The position numbers and the translations under genes were made by a program. 64,000 nucleotides of DNA from Candidatus Scalindua japonica. Lineage in GTDB: Bacteria; Planctomycetota; Brocadiia; Brocadiales; Scalinduaceae. The stretch lies in NCBI RefSeq assembly GCF_002443295.1, contig NZ_BAOS01000005.1:1-64000 (forward strand), written 5' to 3'. The first letter of the stretch is position 1. Every line of letters starts with the position of its first letter. Below, in pieces: positions 27,852 to 38,573 of this stretch. The notes beneath the pieces were generated by a model, which was not told where the DNA came from, did not search any database, and saw only the letters and a list, made by a program, of their open reading frames with translations.

Positions 27852-27877
27852 ATTGTAGTTTTTATCACTATGAGTGG

Positions 27878-28432
27878 TCATTTTATTGTCCGCAAGGGGG
27901 TCACTTCAAAATGGCCATTGACACTATAATTTACACGTTTTGTCCTTTCACTCCCAAGTGACCCGGTAGTGGTAGTCAAAGCAGTCCTTCTTCCAAGGGC
28001 ATCGCACTCGTATTCAATCTTGCCTATACCAGGATAGTTTAAGGAGATCAGTCTGTTATCTACATCGTCATATCCATAGTGTGTCCAATTTTCTAAAATA
28101 TCACTATTTGAGGTCATTCTACCATTCGCGTCATAATTGATTTCTACTATCCCAGCTGGTGTAGTCTGCTTGATTACATTGCCATTTGGATCATATGTAG
28201 TTTCAGAGATGATCGTATCTTCTTCAGCCGTTCCAACATCTACAGCTTGAATGGTTTTGGTTACACATCCCTGGTCGTCGTACTCAGTCTCTGTCTTTGT
28301 TAATAATGCGTCAGGTTCGCCTTCTCTATACGTGGTAGTCTGTGTCAATAGGTTGTTCGTGTTATACTCAAACGCACTTACCACACTTGAATCGTCCTTT
28401 AGTGTTAAAAGGTTATTACTATCATTAATCAT
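27878..28432 (-). pseudogene. RHS/YD-repeat protein fragment
   Basis: The 184-codon frame contains repeated YD-type units (TEYDDQGCVTKTIQ, TTYDPNGNVIKQTT, INYDANGRMT, YGYDDVDNRLISL), the beta-repeat shell of RHS proteins. It has no signal peptide, repeat shell of normal size or core domain. Its last codons, from about 27915, read into the IS21-like end, so the gene was cut there. Its ATG overlaps the der stop as ATGA, probably by chance. Confidence 0.7.
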
Positions 28433-29802
28433 CTATAGGTTTGAGGTTTTTTGTTGCTGAAATATCTGGTCTCTTCAGCTTCCGTATTGTACTTACTTTT
28501 CGGTCTGAAATAAAATTTCAGTGGGATTTCACTGAAAGGGAGTTTCGCCCGCAACTGATTTGAAAGATATCTTTCGTAATCTGAGTTGAATAACCTCTTG
28601 TCATTGACAAACAATACAAATGTCGGAGGGCAGACAGACACCTGTGTGGCATAATAGACTTTTGATACTTTGGTTTTCCTTTTTGTAGGTCGGTGGCGTG
28701 TAAATGCGCGTTCAAGGACCGTGTTAAGCTCTGCTGTTGATACTCGTGTATTTGCCTGCTGAAACATTTCCTGTGCCAGTTCTATCGTCTCAATGATGTT
28801 ATCTCCACTGAATGAGCTTATGAATGAGAGAGGCGCGAAGCCCATACCTGGTAAACGTGCATGAACATATTTAATAAATTCTTCTACTTCCACATCTTCC
28901 GCAAGATCCCATTTACTTACAACCAGTAAACAGGGTTTATATTGGGTCTTGATGTAGTCACTTATTTTCTTATCTACCTGAGAGATATCTCTGGGTGCGT
29001 CAATCAAAAGGATCACAACATCCGCACGTCGAATAGATCTCTCCACCCTTGTCATACCATAAAATTCAATAGAATCCTGAATATGTTTCTTTTTTCTCAT
29101 CCCTGCAGTATCAATGGCAATAAATTCTTTTCCATCTATTTCGAATTTTACATCAACAGAATCTCTTGTTGTACCGGGAATCTCACTTACAATAACCCTC
29201 TCCTCTTGAGCAAGTGTATTTATCAATGTAGACTTTCCCGCATTTCTTTTCCCCACTATCGCAATCTTCATTAACGGCTCCACATTAACTGGCTTTGAGT
29301 CAGCCTCAGGAAGCATGGATACAATTTTATCTAAAAGGTCTGATCTGCCGAATCTTTGTAACGCGGAAACCGGGATAGGATCTCCCAACCCCAGTTTGAA
29401 AAACTCTGTTGCCTGAAGATCAAATTTCTCTGCGTCACATTTATTAGCTATGAGAAGGAGTGGTTTTTTAATCTTCCGCAGTCTGTCCGCAACTTTCAGA
29501 TCCAGCGGTGTGATGCCGTCTCGAACATCTACAACGAAGAGGATCAGGCTTGCCTTTTGAATTGCAATTTCTATTTGAACGTCAACTTCGTGGGCTATAT
29601 CCTCAATGTCTGTTATCCCTATACCGCCTGTATCAATCAACTCAAATAGAGTCTCTTCATGTTCGATATCTATGGACACTCTATCTCTGGTAACACCGCT
29701 TGTTGGATCAACAATTGAAACACGTTTATTTGCCAGACAATTTAACAGAGAAGACTTACCTACATTAGGTCTTCCTACAATGGTTACGATGGGAAGGAAC
29801 AT
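28429..29802 (-). CDS. der: GTPase Der (EngA), ribosome biogenesis
   Basis: The 457-residue protein has two tandem G domains. The first has GRPNVGKSS, DTGG and NKCD; the second has GKRNAGKST, DTAG and SKWD. A KH-like C-terminal domain follows. It acts in 50S subunit maturation. Length and both domains are normal, so the gene is probably functional despite the RHS debris next to its stop. It is transcribed alone or from the chaperone side; a hairpin repeat lies about 120 bases upstream. Confidence 0.96.
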   Translation of the reverse strand: MFLPIVTIVGRPNVGKSSLLNCLANKRVSIVDPTSGVTRDRVSIDIEHEETLFELIDTGGIGITDIEDIAHEVDVQIEIAIQKASLILFVVDVRDGITPLDLKVADRLRKIKKPLLLIANKCDAEKFDLQATEFFKLGLGDPIPVSALQRFGRSDLLDKIVSMLPEADSKPVNVEPLMKIAIVGKRNAGKSTLINTLAQEERVIVSEIPGTTRDSVDVKFEIDGKEFIAIDTAGMRKKKHIQDSIEFYGMTRVERSIRRADVVILLIDAPRDISQVDKKISDYIKTQYKPCLLVVSKWDLAEDVEVEEFIKYVHARLPGMGFAPLSFISSFSGDNIIETIELAQEMFQQANTRVSTAELNTVLERAFTRHRPTKRKTKVSKVYYATQVSVCPPTFVLFVNDKRLFNSDYERYLSNQLRAKLPFSEIPLKFYFRPKSKYNTEAEETRYFSNKKPQTYR

Positions 29803-29920
29803 TTTTTTATTTTTTAAAATCCAAACACTAATTTTACAAATTTACACTGACTAAATGGCATTAAGTAATCAGGATAATAATTGATGCCGTTCGCGGTATA
29901 AAAGTGGGCTTATTTTAATT

Positions 29921-29938
29921 CCCCCTTAAAAAAGGGGG
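29921..29938. terminator. Hairpin CCCCCTT/AAGGGGG (terminator or dispersed repeat)
   Basis: CCCCCTT and AAGGGGG form a perfect 7-bp stem with a 4-base A loop, followed on the plus strand by GATAAAGGGGGTTG. It lies between the membrane-protein gene at 29998 and der at 29802, and could end the upstream minus-strand transcript. G/C-run hairpins of this look are also common dispersed repeats. Confidence 0.5.
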
Positions 29939-29997
29939 ATAAAGGGGGTTGTCAAAAACTATTTAACTTGTCTTAACAACATTCAGTTGTTTTCAGG

Positions 29998-31173
29998 TCA
30001 CTTTTCCGGTACATCCGATTTTTCCTGTACCGGAGGTACTATTGATTCAGGTGTCAACTGGGTTTTCTGTTCTACAGGTTCTTCAGGCATCTCGTCCTCA
30101 ACTGCTACCTCTTCATCGCTTTCTTCAATATAGACATCATCAATTTCTGTACCATCGACGTCCTTTCTCAGGATTAAATATGCAATAGTGCTGGCAGAGC
30201 CAGTAAACGCAATTATTATACTGCCAACGATCATCTTAACCAAAACTATATACAACATAAACAACAGAGCTGCAATCCGCATTGTTATTGGATTAAGCGA
30301 TGAGACTATATCACCGACTTCACTTAAGCCTGTTATGAAATTTCTTATTTCATTAAGTTTGCCTCCCATACCTAAACCAACTGTAAAATAGCTGATCCGC
30401 ATAACAAAACAGGCGCCATATCCAACGACAAAAGTTAAGATTGTTCCACAAACTATTATAGTTATAAAAAGTGATAAAAAATGTAACGGTCTAGATAATA
30501 CATAACTATATGCTCTACTGATTGCGTCAAAAGCATCAGAGCCCTCAGAACTTATTGCTGGAAACATAAGGACAAATCCTATTAAACCAACAATACCTAA
30601 AAAGACGATTAAGAATCCGGAAAGAATAGCTAATGGAAACCCAACGGCAACGGCTATCTCACCTGCAAATTCTATTTTACCCAACAACCCACCGGCCACA
30701 TTACACGCAATAAAGAACAACACACCCAGGATAGGCGTAAGTGGAGACCAGAAATATGACCAGAACTTCTTCATCACAAAAGTTAGAGAGTCCTTAAGTC
30801 CTGTCTTTTCACCTCTGGCAAATTCCAAAGCCGCCAGGCGTGTAACAGCGCCTGCAAAAACTGACCAGATCAGCATTAATCCCAGGACCAATACCATGAG
30901 AACAACATACTCTCCCCACTCAACACTCTTTATTGATTCCACAAATACATTTACCAGGCTGCATAGACCAAGCCTGGGCGAAATTAAATAACCATTGATT
31001 ATCTCAAACGGGGTAATTTTTATTAATTTAAATGCTGAACCAAAGGCAAGTATTACTAAAACCCAAAGTATACTGAATATAATCCCTACAAAGGCAGAGA
31101 TCAGCTTGTTGAAATCAAGTGACATCTTAATCCCCCGTAGAATATTCTGAGTATCCTGTATGAACGATTGCAT
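29998..31173 (-). CDS. Multi-pass membrane protein
   Basis: The start MQSFIQDTQNILRG at 31173 has AAAGGGG upstream; a longer frame from 31296 is less likely. The 391-residue protein has about six membrane segments: around 25-50 (ISAFVGIIFSILWVLVILAF), 85-110, 155-190, 195-220, 245-275 and 310-345. The last 50 residues are acidic (EESDEEVAVEDEMPEEPVE) and probably cytoplasmic. No family is recognised. It follows yacG on the same strand. Confidence 0.75.
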   Translation of the reverse strand: MQSFIQDTQNILRGIKMSLDFNKLISAFVGIIFSILWVLVILAFGSAFKLIKITPFEIINGYLISPRLGLCSLVNVFVESIKSVEWGEYVVLMVLVLGLMLIWSVFAGAVTRLAALEFARGEKTGLKDSLTFVMKKFWSYFWSPLTPILGVLFFIACNVAGGLLGKIEFAGEIAVAVGFPLAILSGFLIVFLGIVGLIGFVLMFPAISSEGSDAFDAISRAYSYVLSRPLHFLSLFITIIVCGTILTFVVGYGACFVMRISYFTVGLGMGGKLNEIRNFITGLSEVGDIVSSLNPITMRIAALLFMLYIVLVKMIVGSIIIAFTGSASTIAYLILRKDVDGTEIDDVYIEESDEEVAVEDEMPEEPVEQKTQLTPESIVPPVQEKSDVPEK

Positions 31174-31234
31174 TAACACACCCCTTTCTAATTTAGGCAC
31201 TTTTAACTTTGAACTTTCAGGTGCCAGTATATAT

Positions 31235-31417
31235 CTATTCGTTGTGGTCTTCAAGCGTTTCGTTAGTAACCGGTTCTTCAATACATCTATCCTCATTAAA
31301 CCATGAACCCAGGTCCATTAGCTTGCATCGATCACTGCAAAAGGGAAATGTTGGTATGTCGCTTATAGAATTGTAGAGAAGTTCTTTACCACAACTACGG
31401 CATTTAATCTTTGACAT
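31235..31417 (-). CDS. yacG: YacG-type zinc-ribbon protein
   Basis: The 60-residue protein starts at MSKIKCRSCGKEL and has CRSC ... PFCSDRCKLMDLGSWF, the YacG (DUF329) zinc ribbon; in E. coli YacG inhibits DNA gyrase. Its start lies within the 3' end of the fmdB-like gene (14-base overlap), so translation is coupled. A longer frame from 31510 would overlap more deeply and is rejected. Confidence 0.88.
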   Translation of the reverse strand: MSKIKCRSCGKELLYNSISDIPTFPFCSDRCKLMDLGSWFNEDRCIEEPVTNETLEDHNE

Positions 31418-31691
31418 CTTTTTTTGTTTCTTTTTTCTTGGTTTTACTATCTTTCTTCTCAGCGGTACAAGATGATTTATCAGCTTTCTGTCGTGACTTA
31501 TACTCTTCACTACGGTAGTCAGTTTGATAGAATCCTGAACCTTTAAAAATAATTGTACTACCGGCCCCTATCAGACGTTTTACCTTCAGCTCACCACACT
31601 CCGGGCATTTTCTAATATGCTTTGCAGTTATTGATTGAAACAGTTCGAATGTATGGTTACACGCGTTACATTCATAATCGTAAGTAGGCAT
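31404..31691 (-). CDS. FmdB-family zinc-ribbon regulatory protein
   Basis: The start MPTYDYECNACNHTFE at 31691 has AAGGAAAA upstream. The first 45 residues are the FmdB/CxxC zinc ribbon (CNAC, CPEC), with GSTIIFKGSGFYQTDY typical of the family. The C-terminus is a Lys-rich tail. Total length is 95 residues. It follows grpE after 39 bases in the chaperone cluster. Confidence 0.9.
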   Translation of the reverse strand: MPTYDYECNACNHTFELFQSITAKHIRKCPECGELKVKRLIGAGSTIIFKGSGFYQTDYRSEEYKSRQKADKSSCTAEKKDSKTKKKETKKDVKD

Positions 31692-31730
31692 AATTTTCCT
31701 TCTTTCTAACAAATATTAAGACATACAACA

Positions 31731-32432
31731 TTAATCATCAGACTTCTCATCTTCTTCTTTTTCTCCTTCTTCCTCCATGGCCCTTCTCGAAACCTTTACT
31801 TTTGAAGGCCTGATAACACGTTCCTTTAAGAGGAAACCTTTTTGAAATTCATCAATAATTGTATGATGAGGCATTTCATTATTCTCTTCTTCCATAACAG
31901 CTTCATGAAGATTTGGATCAAACGGTTTTCCTACTGTTTCAATAGGCTCCACACCGTATTTCCCTAAAACTTTAAACAACTGCTCTTCTATTAACTTGAT
32001 ACCTTCCACAAACTTATCAAAATCTTGAGAACTATCCGCAAGTTTCATGGCCCTGTCAAAATTGTCAAGTTCCGGTAAAAAATCAAGTATAAGGTTTCGC
32101 ACAGCAAACTGTGCGGTTGATTCATTTTCCTTAACCATCCTCTTTTGATAATTCATGAATTCCGCCTTGGTCCTCAGTAATTGATCGAGATAAGTATCAC
32201 GTTCTTCAGCTTTTTTCTTTAACTCAATAATATCTTCCATTGTCAATTCTTCAGGAACTTTTACATCGTCCTGGGACTTTGCCTGCACAGTCTCTTCACC
32301 GCTTTTCTCTTCATCATTTACGACTGAATCAGTTTCCTCCTTAGAATTTTCCTGATCTTTATCACCGTTCATACCGTCTCCCTGTTCAGCTCTGACATTT
32401 TCTTCATCATGATTATTTTGCCCTTTAGACAT
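31731..32432 (-). CDS. grpE: Nucleotide-exchange factor GrpE
   Basis: The 233-residue protein has an acidic disordered N-terminus (about 1-70), a long coiled coil (about 75-135; RDTYLDQLLRTKAEFMNYQK) and the beta domain with FDPNLHEAVMEEE and VIRPSKVKVS. It releases ADP from DnaK. It lies 41 bases after dnaJ. No dnaK is in the window. Confidence 0.95.
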   Translation of the reverse strand: MSKGQNNHDEENVRAEQGDGMNGDKDQENSKEETDSVVNDEEKSGEETVQAKSQDDVKVPEELTMEDIIELKKKAEERDTYLDQLLRTKAEFMNYQKRMVKENESTAQFAVRNLILDFLPELDNFDRAMKLADSSQDFDKFVEGIKLIEEQLFKVLGKYGVEPIETVGKPFDPNLHEAVMEEENNEMPHHTIIDEFQKGFLLKERVIRPSKVKVSRRAMEEEGEKEEDEKSDD

Positions 32433-32473
32433 AATAACAAATACCCTCCAATGATTTCATAAGAATGTATTAT

Positions 32474-33601
32474 TTAAAAGAGTTTTTTTACCTTCTGAAA
32501 AAAGCTCTTTCTCTTTGGAGTCACATTCTTATGTTCTGATTCTGCAAATTCTCTTAATAATTCTTCCTGCCTTGGAGTCAATTTAGTTGGTGTTTCAACA
32601 ACAACATGTACCAGCAAATTCCCAACACCATAACCACGAACATGAGGAAAGCCCTCCCCTTTTACAGAAATGATATCATCACTTTGCATCCCGGCAGGTA
32701 TTCTTACCTTCCTCAGTTTTCCAAGAATAGTAGGAACTTCAATTTCACATCCTAAAGCCGCCTGAGTAAACGTAATGGGAAACTCACAAATAATGTCGTA
32801 ATCCTGTCTCTTGAAGATAGGATGAGGTTTAATATGTATGTCACAATACAAATCTCCCGGATGTGCTCCATTAGCCCCTGATTCACCCTGACCTGTAACA
32901 CGCAATCGCACGCCATCTTCAATACCGGCAGGTACCTGGACCTTAATATTTGACTTTTTAGGATAAACGCCATGTCCATTACATTTTTTACATGGTGTCT
33001 CTATAATCTTACCATTACCCTGGCATTTAGGACATGTAGTTCTTATAGTAAAGAAGCCTTGTCTTTGATGAATCTCTCCCTTGCCCTTACAATAAGGACA
33101 AGAAACAGGAGATGTGCCTTTACGCGCGCCTGTCCCACGGCACTCTTCACAAAAGTCTCTTTTGGTAATCTCTATTGTTTTCTCAATCCCTGTGGCAACC
33201 TCCTTAAATTCCAGAGATATATCACATCTTAAACTGGCACCACGCTTTTCTGTCTGACTTCTCCCACCACCAAAAAAATCCTCAAAAATGCTGCCACCAC
33301 TACCGCCACCACCAAAGATATCACCAAAGGCATCGAATATATCTTCAAAATTGCCAAATCCCCTGGAATCTCCACCTCTTAATCCTTCATGACCAAATTG
33401 GTCATATCTTTTGCGTTTAGCAGGATCGCTAATTACTTCATATGCTTCAGCTGCAATTTTAAATTTCGCCTCGGCCTGCTTGTCATCAGGATTTTTATCA
33501 GGATGATACTTCAATGCCAATTTTCTATAAGCACGTTTTACATCATCCGGGCTCGCGCTTCTTTCAACTCCAAGAACGATATAATAATCTTCTTTTTGCA
33601 T
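32474..33601 (-). CDS. dnaJ: Chaperone DnaJ
   Basis: The 375-residue co-chaperone has the J domain with HPD ([11 protein letters not shown]), a Gly/Phe-rich region (about 75-110), four CxxCxGxG zinc repeats ([32 protein letters not shown]) and C-terminal substrate-binding domains. Length is normal. It leads dnaJ-grpE-fmdB-yacG. A terminator separates it from groEL upstream, so it likely has its own promoter at about 33610-33780. Confidence 0.97.
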   Translation of the reverse strand: MQKEDYYIVLGVERSASPDDVKRAYRKLALKYHPDKNPDDKQAEAKFKIAAEAYEVISDPAKRKRYDQFGHEGLRGGDSRGFGNFEDIFDAFGDIFGGGGSGGSIFEDFFGGGRSQTEKRGASLRCDISLEFKEVATGIEKTIEITKRDFCEECRGTGARKGTSPVSCPYCKGKGEIHQRQGFFTIRTTCPKCQGNGKIIETPCKKCNGHGVYPKKSNIKVQVPAGIEDGVRLRVTGQGESGANGAHPGDLYCDIHIKPHPIFKRQDYDIICEFPITFTQAALGCEIEVPTILGKLRKVRIPAGMQSDDIISVKGEGFPHVRGYGVGNLLVHVVVETPTKLTPRQEELLREFAESEHKNVTPKRKSFFQKVKKLF

Positions 33602-33791
33602 TTTTCAGCTCTAAATACGTTATCGTCTGTCCAAACTCCGAAGACTCAACACGCTTCACCAATTAGCACGTAAGTGCTTGTACCACAACTGCTTAATACA
33701 GTTCTGCCGCTAATTACAACTACTATAATACAAGTGATAAATAAAATGTCAAGCAGGTTCTACCCCTCATAATACCGTAAAACATGAAAAT

Positions 33792-33820
33792 AAAAAGGCC
33801 ACATAAATGCGGCCTTTTTT
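33792..33820. terminator. Rho-independent terminator after the groE operon
   Basis: AAAAAGGCC (33792-33800) and GGCCTTTTTT (33811-33820) form an A/T-flanked GGCC stem with a 10-base loop. It lies 34 bases beyond the groEL stop at 33854 and should work in both directions. Confidence 0.85.
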
Positions 33821-33853
33821 AGAAACAACAATCTAATGTTTTCAGTCAATAAG

Positions 33854-35476
33854 TTAAGACACGCTTCCCTCAACCGGGTTTGCTTCCTCATCGTCCTCTT
33901 TTAATTCAGTAATCATCACATCTGTCGTCAGCATGAGTCCTGCTATACTTGCCGCATTTTGTAATGCAGTACGTGCAACTTTTGTAGGATCAATAATTCC
34001 TCTTTCAAACATATCCACATATTCAGAAGTGTTTGCGTCAAACCCTGTATTGGTACTCTTCTCTTTTACTTCTTCAACAATTACCGAACCCTCACCACCT
34101 GTATTGGACACAATCTGTCTCAGAGGTGCCTCAATTGCTCTTGCTATAATATCTGCACCCATTTTTTCATCACCTCTAAGCTTTTTGCGTAACTCATCAA
34201 CTTTTGGTATTGTCCTTATCAGGGCTACCCCACCTCCGGGAATAATACCCTCCTCTACAGCAGCTCTTGTTGCGTTCAACGCATCTTCTACACGCGCCTT
34301 CCTTTCATTTACTTCAGCCTCTGTCGCGCCACCTACATTTATCACAGCAACACCTCCGGTAAGCTTTGCCAACCGTTCCTGAAGCTTTTCTTTATCATAA
34401 TCAGATGTCGTCTGTTCGATTTGATTTCTAATCTGCGAAATCCTGCCCTGTACATCTGATTGTTTCCCGCTACCTTCTATTATTGTAGTATTTTCTTTGT
34501 CAATAGTAACACGCTTCGCGGTACCAAGATCACTAAGTTCCAGGGTCTCTAACTGAACACCAATATCTTCCGATATCAGACGACCGTTTGTCAAAATTGC
34601 TATATCCTCCAGCATTGCTTTCCTTCTATCTCCAAAACCAGGGGCTTTAACAGCCGCACAGTTCAAAACACCTCGCAGTTTATTTACCACTAACATAGCC
34701 AACGCTTCACCTTCAACTTCTTCTGAAATAATTACAAGCGGTTTGCCAACACCCGCAAGCTTTTCCAGCAGAGGCAACAGTTCTTTCATATTGGAAATCT
34801 TTTTTTCATGAATTAATATGTACGGATCATCGAATATAACTTCCATAGTCTGGGCCTTTGTAACAAAATAAGGTGAGATGAACCCTTTATCAAACTGCAT
34901 ACCCTCAACTATATCTAAAGTTGTCCCCATACTTTTCGCTTCTTCAACCGTAATAACACCGTCCTTGCCAACCTTATCCATCGCATCCGCTAACAGGTTT
35001 CCAACGGTTGAGTCATTATTAGCCGAGATAGTACCAACCTGTGCAATCTGTGCCCTGTCCTTGACCTTCTTGCACATGTTATTTAACTCATCTACCACAG
35101 CGCCTACAGCTTTATCAATACCTCTTTTGAGGGCCATTGTATTTACACCGGAAGTAACATACTTCATCCCCTCATTGTATATCGCTTCAGCCAGAATAGT
35201 TGCGGTTGTTGTTCCGTCACCAGCTTTATCACTGGTTTTAGAAGCCACCTCACATACCATTTTTGCACCCATATTCTCAAATGGCTCACTGAGCTCTACT
35301 TCTTTAGCTACTGTAACTCCGTCTTTCGTAACGGTAGGTGAACCAAAACTCTTTTCCAAAATCAGATTTCTGCCAGTAGGACCCATAGTTATTCTCACAG
35401 CGTCTGCCAGCTTCTTTATACCGTTTTTTATGTTGCGCCTTGCCTCTTCATCAAACAACAGCTGTTTTGCAGCCAT
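33854..35476 (-). CDS. groL: Chaperonin GroEL, paralogue without GGM tail
   Basis: The 540-residue protein has standard GroEL blocks, including [30 protein letters not shown] and [16 protein letters not shown]. Unlike the second copy it ends [11 protein letters not shown], without the Gly-Met-rich tail that lines the cavity. It is preceded by a clear AGGAGG. It is the third gene of groEL-groES-groEL, 20 bases after groES, and is followed by a terminator. The differing tail suggests altered substrate choice. Confidence 0.95.
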   Translation of the reverse strand: MAAKQLLFDEEARRNIKNGIKKLADAVRITMGPTGRNLILEKSFGSPTVTKDGVTVAKEVELSEPFENMGAKMVCEVASKTSDKAGDGTTTATILAEAIYNEGMKYVTSGVNTMALKRGIDKAVGAVVDELNNMCKKVKDRAQIAQVGTISANNDSTVGNLLADAMDKVGKDGVITVEEAKSMGTTLDIVEGMQFDKGFISPYFVTKAQTMEVIFDDPYILIHEKKISNMKELLPLLEKLAGVGKPLVIISEEVEGEALAMLVVNKLRGVLNCAAVKAPGFGDRRKAMLEDIAILTNGRLISEDIGVQLETLELSDLGTAKRVTIDKENTTIIEGSGKQSDVQGRISQIRNQIEQTTSDYDKEKLQERLAKLTGGVAVINVGGATEAEVNERKARVEDALNATRAAVEEGIIPGGGVALIRTIPKVDELRKKLRGDEKMGADIIARAIEAPLRQIVSNTGGEGSVIVEEVKEKSTNTGFDANTSEYVDMFERGIIDPTKVARTALQNAASIAGLMLTTDVMITELKEDDEEANPVEGSVS

Positions 35477-35496
35477 AATATACCTCCTGAACTTGA

Positions 35497-35784
35497 TTAA
35501 TCAATTTTAGCCAAGATATCGTTTTCTTTTAAAATAAGATAATCTTTTCCACCAACTGTTATTTCTGTTCCAGCGTACTTTCCGTAAAGGACCTGGTCAC
35601 CTTTTTTCACTAACAGTTCCGCTCTTTTTCCGTTATCCAGGAGCTTACCTTCTCCCACAGATACCACCTTACCTCTTGTTGGTTTTTCTTTTGCTGAGTC
35701 CGGCAGAACAATTCCACCCTGCGTTTTCTCTTCCGCTTCAAGCGGTTCAATAACAACTCTATCATCTAAAGGTCTAACTGCCAT
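35497..35784 (-). CDS. groES: Co-chaperonin GroES
   Basis: The 95-residue lid protein starts [20 protein letters not shown] and has the mobile-loop [13 protein letters not shown] and C-terminal [11 protein letters not shown]. It lies between two groEL genes and probably caps both. It has AAAGGAGG upstream. Confidence 0.97.
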   Translation of the reverse strand: MAVRPLDDRVVIEPLEAEEKTQGGIVLPDSAKEKPTRGKVVSVGEGKLLDNGKRAELLVKKGDQVLYGKYAGTEITVGGKDYLILKENDILAKID

Positions 35785-35885
35785 AACAAATACCTCCTTT
35801 TATTTTTTATTATTACGTAAAAACTGAATTATTTACACCGTCAGGAAAACTCCATAATCGGCTTACGGTTCTATCAGGTTATATC

Positions 35886-37583
35886 CTACATCATTCCAGG
35901 CATACCACCCATGCCGCCCATTCCAGGCATACCACCCATGCCGCCCATGCCGCCCATACCACCACCTGGCATACCGCCACCTGGAGGCATCATAGCTTCT
36001 TCTTTACCGGGGACTTCTGAAATAAGACAATCACTTGTAAGCAGAATACTTGAAATGCTTAAAGCGTTTTGTAACGCACTCCTTGTTACTTTTGCGGGAT
36101 CAATCACACCGGCTTCAATGAGATTACCATATTCTTCTTTTTCCGCATCATATCCAAATGCGTTATCCTTTGATTTTAAAATATTCCTCACTACAACAGC
36201 GCCTTCCAGCCCCGCATTTCTGGATATCTGCTTTATTGGTTCGCTGAGAGCATTTTTAATGATGTCAACACCGAAATGTTCATCACCCTTCAATGCAAGA
36301 CCATCCAATGCCTGAGATGCCCTTAACAGAGCAACGCCACCACCGGGCAATACTCCTTCAGCAATTGCAGCACGTGTGGCATGTAACGCATCCTCTACAC
36401 GCGCTTTTTTCTCTTTCATCTCTGTTTCAGTTGATGCGCCCACGTTTATTTGTGCCACACCGCCTGCTAATTTAGCCAATCTTTCCTGTAGTTTTTCACG
36501 GTCATAGTCAGAAGTTGTCTCTTCAATCTCTTTCCTTATCTGATTTATACGCGCACTTATATCTTTCGCGCTGCCTCCGCCCTGCACAAGCGTAGTATTT
36601 TCAGAATCTATATTTACCTTTTTTACAGTCCCAAGATCTTTTAACTCAATATTTTCAAGCTGTGTACCCAAATCCTTAACAACAGCATTACCACCCGACA
36701 GGACTGCAATATCATCCATCATTGCTTTTCTTCGGTCTCCATACCCGGGGGCCTTGACTGCGGCACAAACAATAGTACCACGAATATTATTTATAACCAG
36801 AGTAGCCAGAGCCTCACCCTCTACATCCTCCGCGATTATCAAAAGAGGTTTTTTAGTTTTTGCCACCTTTTCAAGTAACGGGACAATCCCCTTTATATTT
36901 GATATCTTCTCTTCGTGAATTAATACATAAGCATCTCTTAACTCTACCTTCATATTCTCTTTATCTGTTGCAAAGTGAGGCGACAAATAACCACGATCAA
37001 ACTGCATACCTTCAACTATATCAACGTCCGAACTGATACCTTTACCCTCTTCAACAGTAATAACACCGTCCTTACCAACTTTTTCCATTGCATTGGCAAT
37101 CATTTTGCCAACTTCACTATCGTTATTGGATGCGATAGTACCGATGTTAGCAATTTCACTCTGGTCCTTGATTTTCTTACTCATGCTCTGAAGTGTTTCC
37201 ACAACATTGTCAACCGCTGCTTTCATACCGCGGTTAAGAGCAACAGGATCAATACCTGCTGAAACACATTTCATTCCCTGGTTAAAGATCGCTTCAGCCA
37301 GTACTGTGGCAGTTGTAGTTCCGTCTCCCGCAATGTCACTTGTTTTCGACGCCACCTCTTTTACCAGTTTTGCTCCCATATTCTCATACGGGTCCTTCAA
37401 CTCAACTTCCTCAGCAACGGATACACCGTCTTTTGTTATTGTAGGACTTCCCCACCCCTTATCAAGAACGGCATTTCTACCTCTTGGCCCCAGTGTACAT
37501 TTCACCGCACTGGCCAACTTAGTAACTCCCCTTTTGATTGCCATTCTTGCATCTTCTTTGAATAACAACTGCTTTGCTGCCAT
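35886..37583 (-). CDS. groL: Chaperonin GroEL with GGM tail
   Basis: The start [19 protein letters not shown] at 37583 has AAAGGAGG upstream; a longer frame from 37700 is rejected. The 565-residue protein keeps all GroEL blocks ([33 protein letters not shown]) and ends in a long Gly/Met tail from about residue 533. It is the first gene of the groEL-groES-groEL cluster. The promoter should lie in 37584-38030, which contains a palindrome but no CIRCE element. Confidence 0.96.
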   Translation of the reverse strand: MAAKQLLFKEDARMAIKRGVTKLASAVKCTLGPRGRNAVLDKGWGSPTITKDGVSVAEEVELKDPYENMGAKLVKEVASKTSDIAGDGTTTATVLAEAIFNQGMKCVSAGIDPVALNRGMKAAVDNVVETLQSMSKKIKDQSEIANIGTIASNNDSEVGKMIANAMEKVGKDGVITVEEGKGISSDVDIVEGMQFDRGYLSPHFATDKENMKVELRDAYVLIHEEKISNIKGIVPLLEKVAKTKKPLLIIAEDVEGEALATLVINNIRGTIVCAAVKAPGYGDRRKAMMDDIAVLSGGNAVVKDLGTQLENIELKDLGTVKKVNIDSENTTLVQGGGSAKDISARINQIRKEIEETTSDYDREKLQERLAKLAGGVAQINVGASTETEMKEKKARVEDALHATRAAIAEGVLPGGGVALLRASQALDGLALKGDEHFGVDIIKNALSEPIKQISRNAGLEGAVVVRNILKSKDNAFGYDAEKEEYGNLIEAGVIDPAKVTRSALQNALSISSILLTSDCLISEVPGKEEAMMPPGGGMPGGGMGGMGGMGGMPGMGGMGGMPGMM

Positions 37584-38030
37584 TACATACCTCCTTTTAA
37601 AATTGCAAGCTCGATTTTTTAGATGCCAATGTACAAAGCAAAATATGTACCAAAATTTAAAAAAACTACTTATGCCATTGCTGTATAACATGTTACACAC
37701 GTAACAATTAAAGTTTTTTAAATAGTTTTTATAACAACAACCTGCAAAATGCCATTTTGGCAGTAGCCTATTTCCATTATATTAGCGCAAATGTCAAATT
37801 GGCATAACAGGAAATTGTTAGAGAATTTCAAAAAAAGTTTTTTCTCAAAGAATTTTAAACTTTCAATCGTCTAAACATAAGTATAATTATTTATTAGTAA
37901 GAAAACCAAAAATCAGGAATTGAGATATTCCCACCTAACAAACTGACGGACAGGCAGGAACTCCAGCAACGCTTGACTCCCCAATATTTAATAATTCTGA
38001 TTTGTTCAGATTTGAAAATAAATACCGACA
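37584..38030. other. Divergent intergenic region groEL / ECF sigma gene
   Basis: About 450 bases serve as promoter space for both directions. They contain the palindrome at 37743-37764 and a GC-richer ACTGACGGACAGGCAGG at about 37941-37957 that resembles other dispersed repeats in the window. No gene is visible. Confidence 0.6.
37743..37764. promoter_or_regulatory. Palindrome upstream of groEL, possible operator
   Basis: CTGCAAAATG is followed directly by CCATTTTGGCAG; except for one missing C the halves are inverted copies. It lies about 160 bases from the groEL start. No bound regulator can be named. Confidence 0.4.
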
Positions 38031-38573
38031 ATGGAAAACCCTGAATATACTGAATTAGTAAAACTTGCTAAAGACGGTGATTCAACCGCTTTTGAAAACC
38101 TGGTAGAACAGAATTATCTGCTTGTATATAAAATATCGTATAACTGGTGCAGAGCAAAAGAGGATGCTGAAGATATTACTCAGGAGGTTTTTGTTAAACT
38201 AGCCAAAAAAATTTTCAGCTTCAATGAAGAATCTACATTTCAGACCTGGCTATATCGTATTGTAATCAATACTGCAAAAGATTATAAAAAAAAGCAGGAA
38301 AGAAAGCGTATAAAGGAAATGAAGTACAAAGAGGCACAAAGAATAAAATCTGAGTCACTTCAGGAATCACCCTCAAATGCTGATAAAATCCATCAATTAT
38401 TTGAGCTCCTGCCAACAAAACTAAGAGATACCGCCCTTCTGGTATTTACAGAGGGTTTGACGCATAAGGAAGCCGCGGTAGTCCTGAATTGCGCGGAAAA
38501 AACCATCTCATGGAGGATACATCAGGTAAAAAAGGAGTTGAAGAGGCATTTAGAACATGGAGAAGTCATATGA
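38031..38573 (+). CDS. ECF-type RNA polymerase sigma factor
   Basis: This 180-residue sigma-70-family protein has region 2 at about 15-85 (KEDAEDITQEVFVKLAKKI, TFQTWLYRIVIN) and region 4 at about 118-172 (LLPTKLRDTALLVFTEGLTH, then KEAAVVLNCAEKTISWRI). The two are joined by a basic linker. Its stop overlaps the start of a membrane VWA protein (ATGA), so the neighbour is the likely partner or anti-sigma factor. Confidence 0.93.
   Translation: MENPEYTELVKLAKDGDSTAFENLVEQNYLLVYKISYNWCRAKEDAEDITQEVFVKLAKKIFSFNEESTFQTWLYRIVINTAKDYKKKQERKRIKEMKYKEAQRIKSESLQESPSNADKIHQLFELLPTKLRDTALLVFTEGLTHKEAAVVLNCAEKTISWRIHQVKKELKRHLEHGEVI

Noticed and set aside
33663-33680. TTAGCAC-GTAA-GTGCT upstream of dnaJ, resembling CIRCE
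   Set aside because: CIRCE needs nine spacer bases and nine-base arms; here the spacer is four and the arms are partial.
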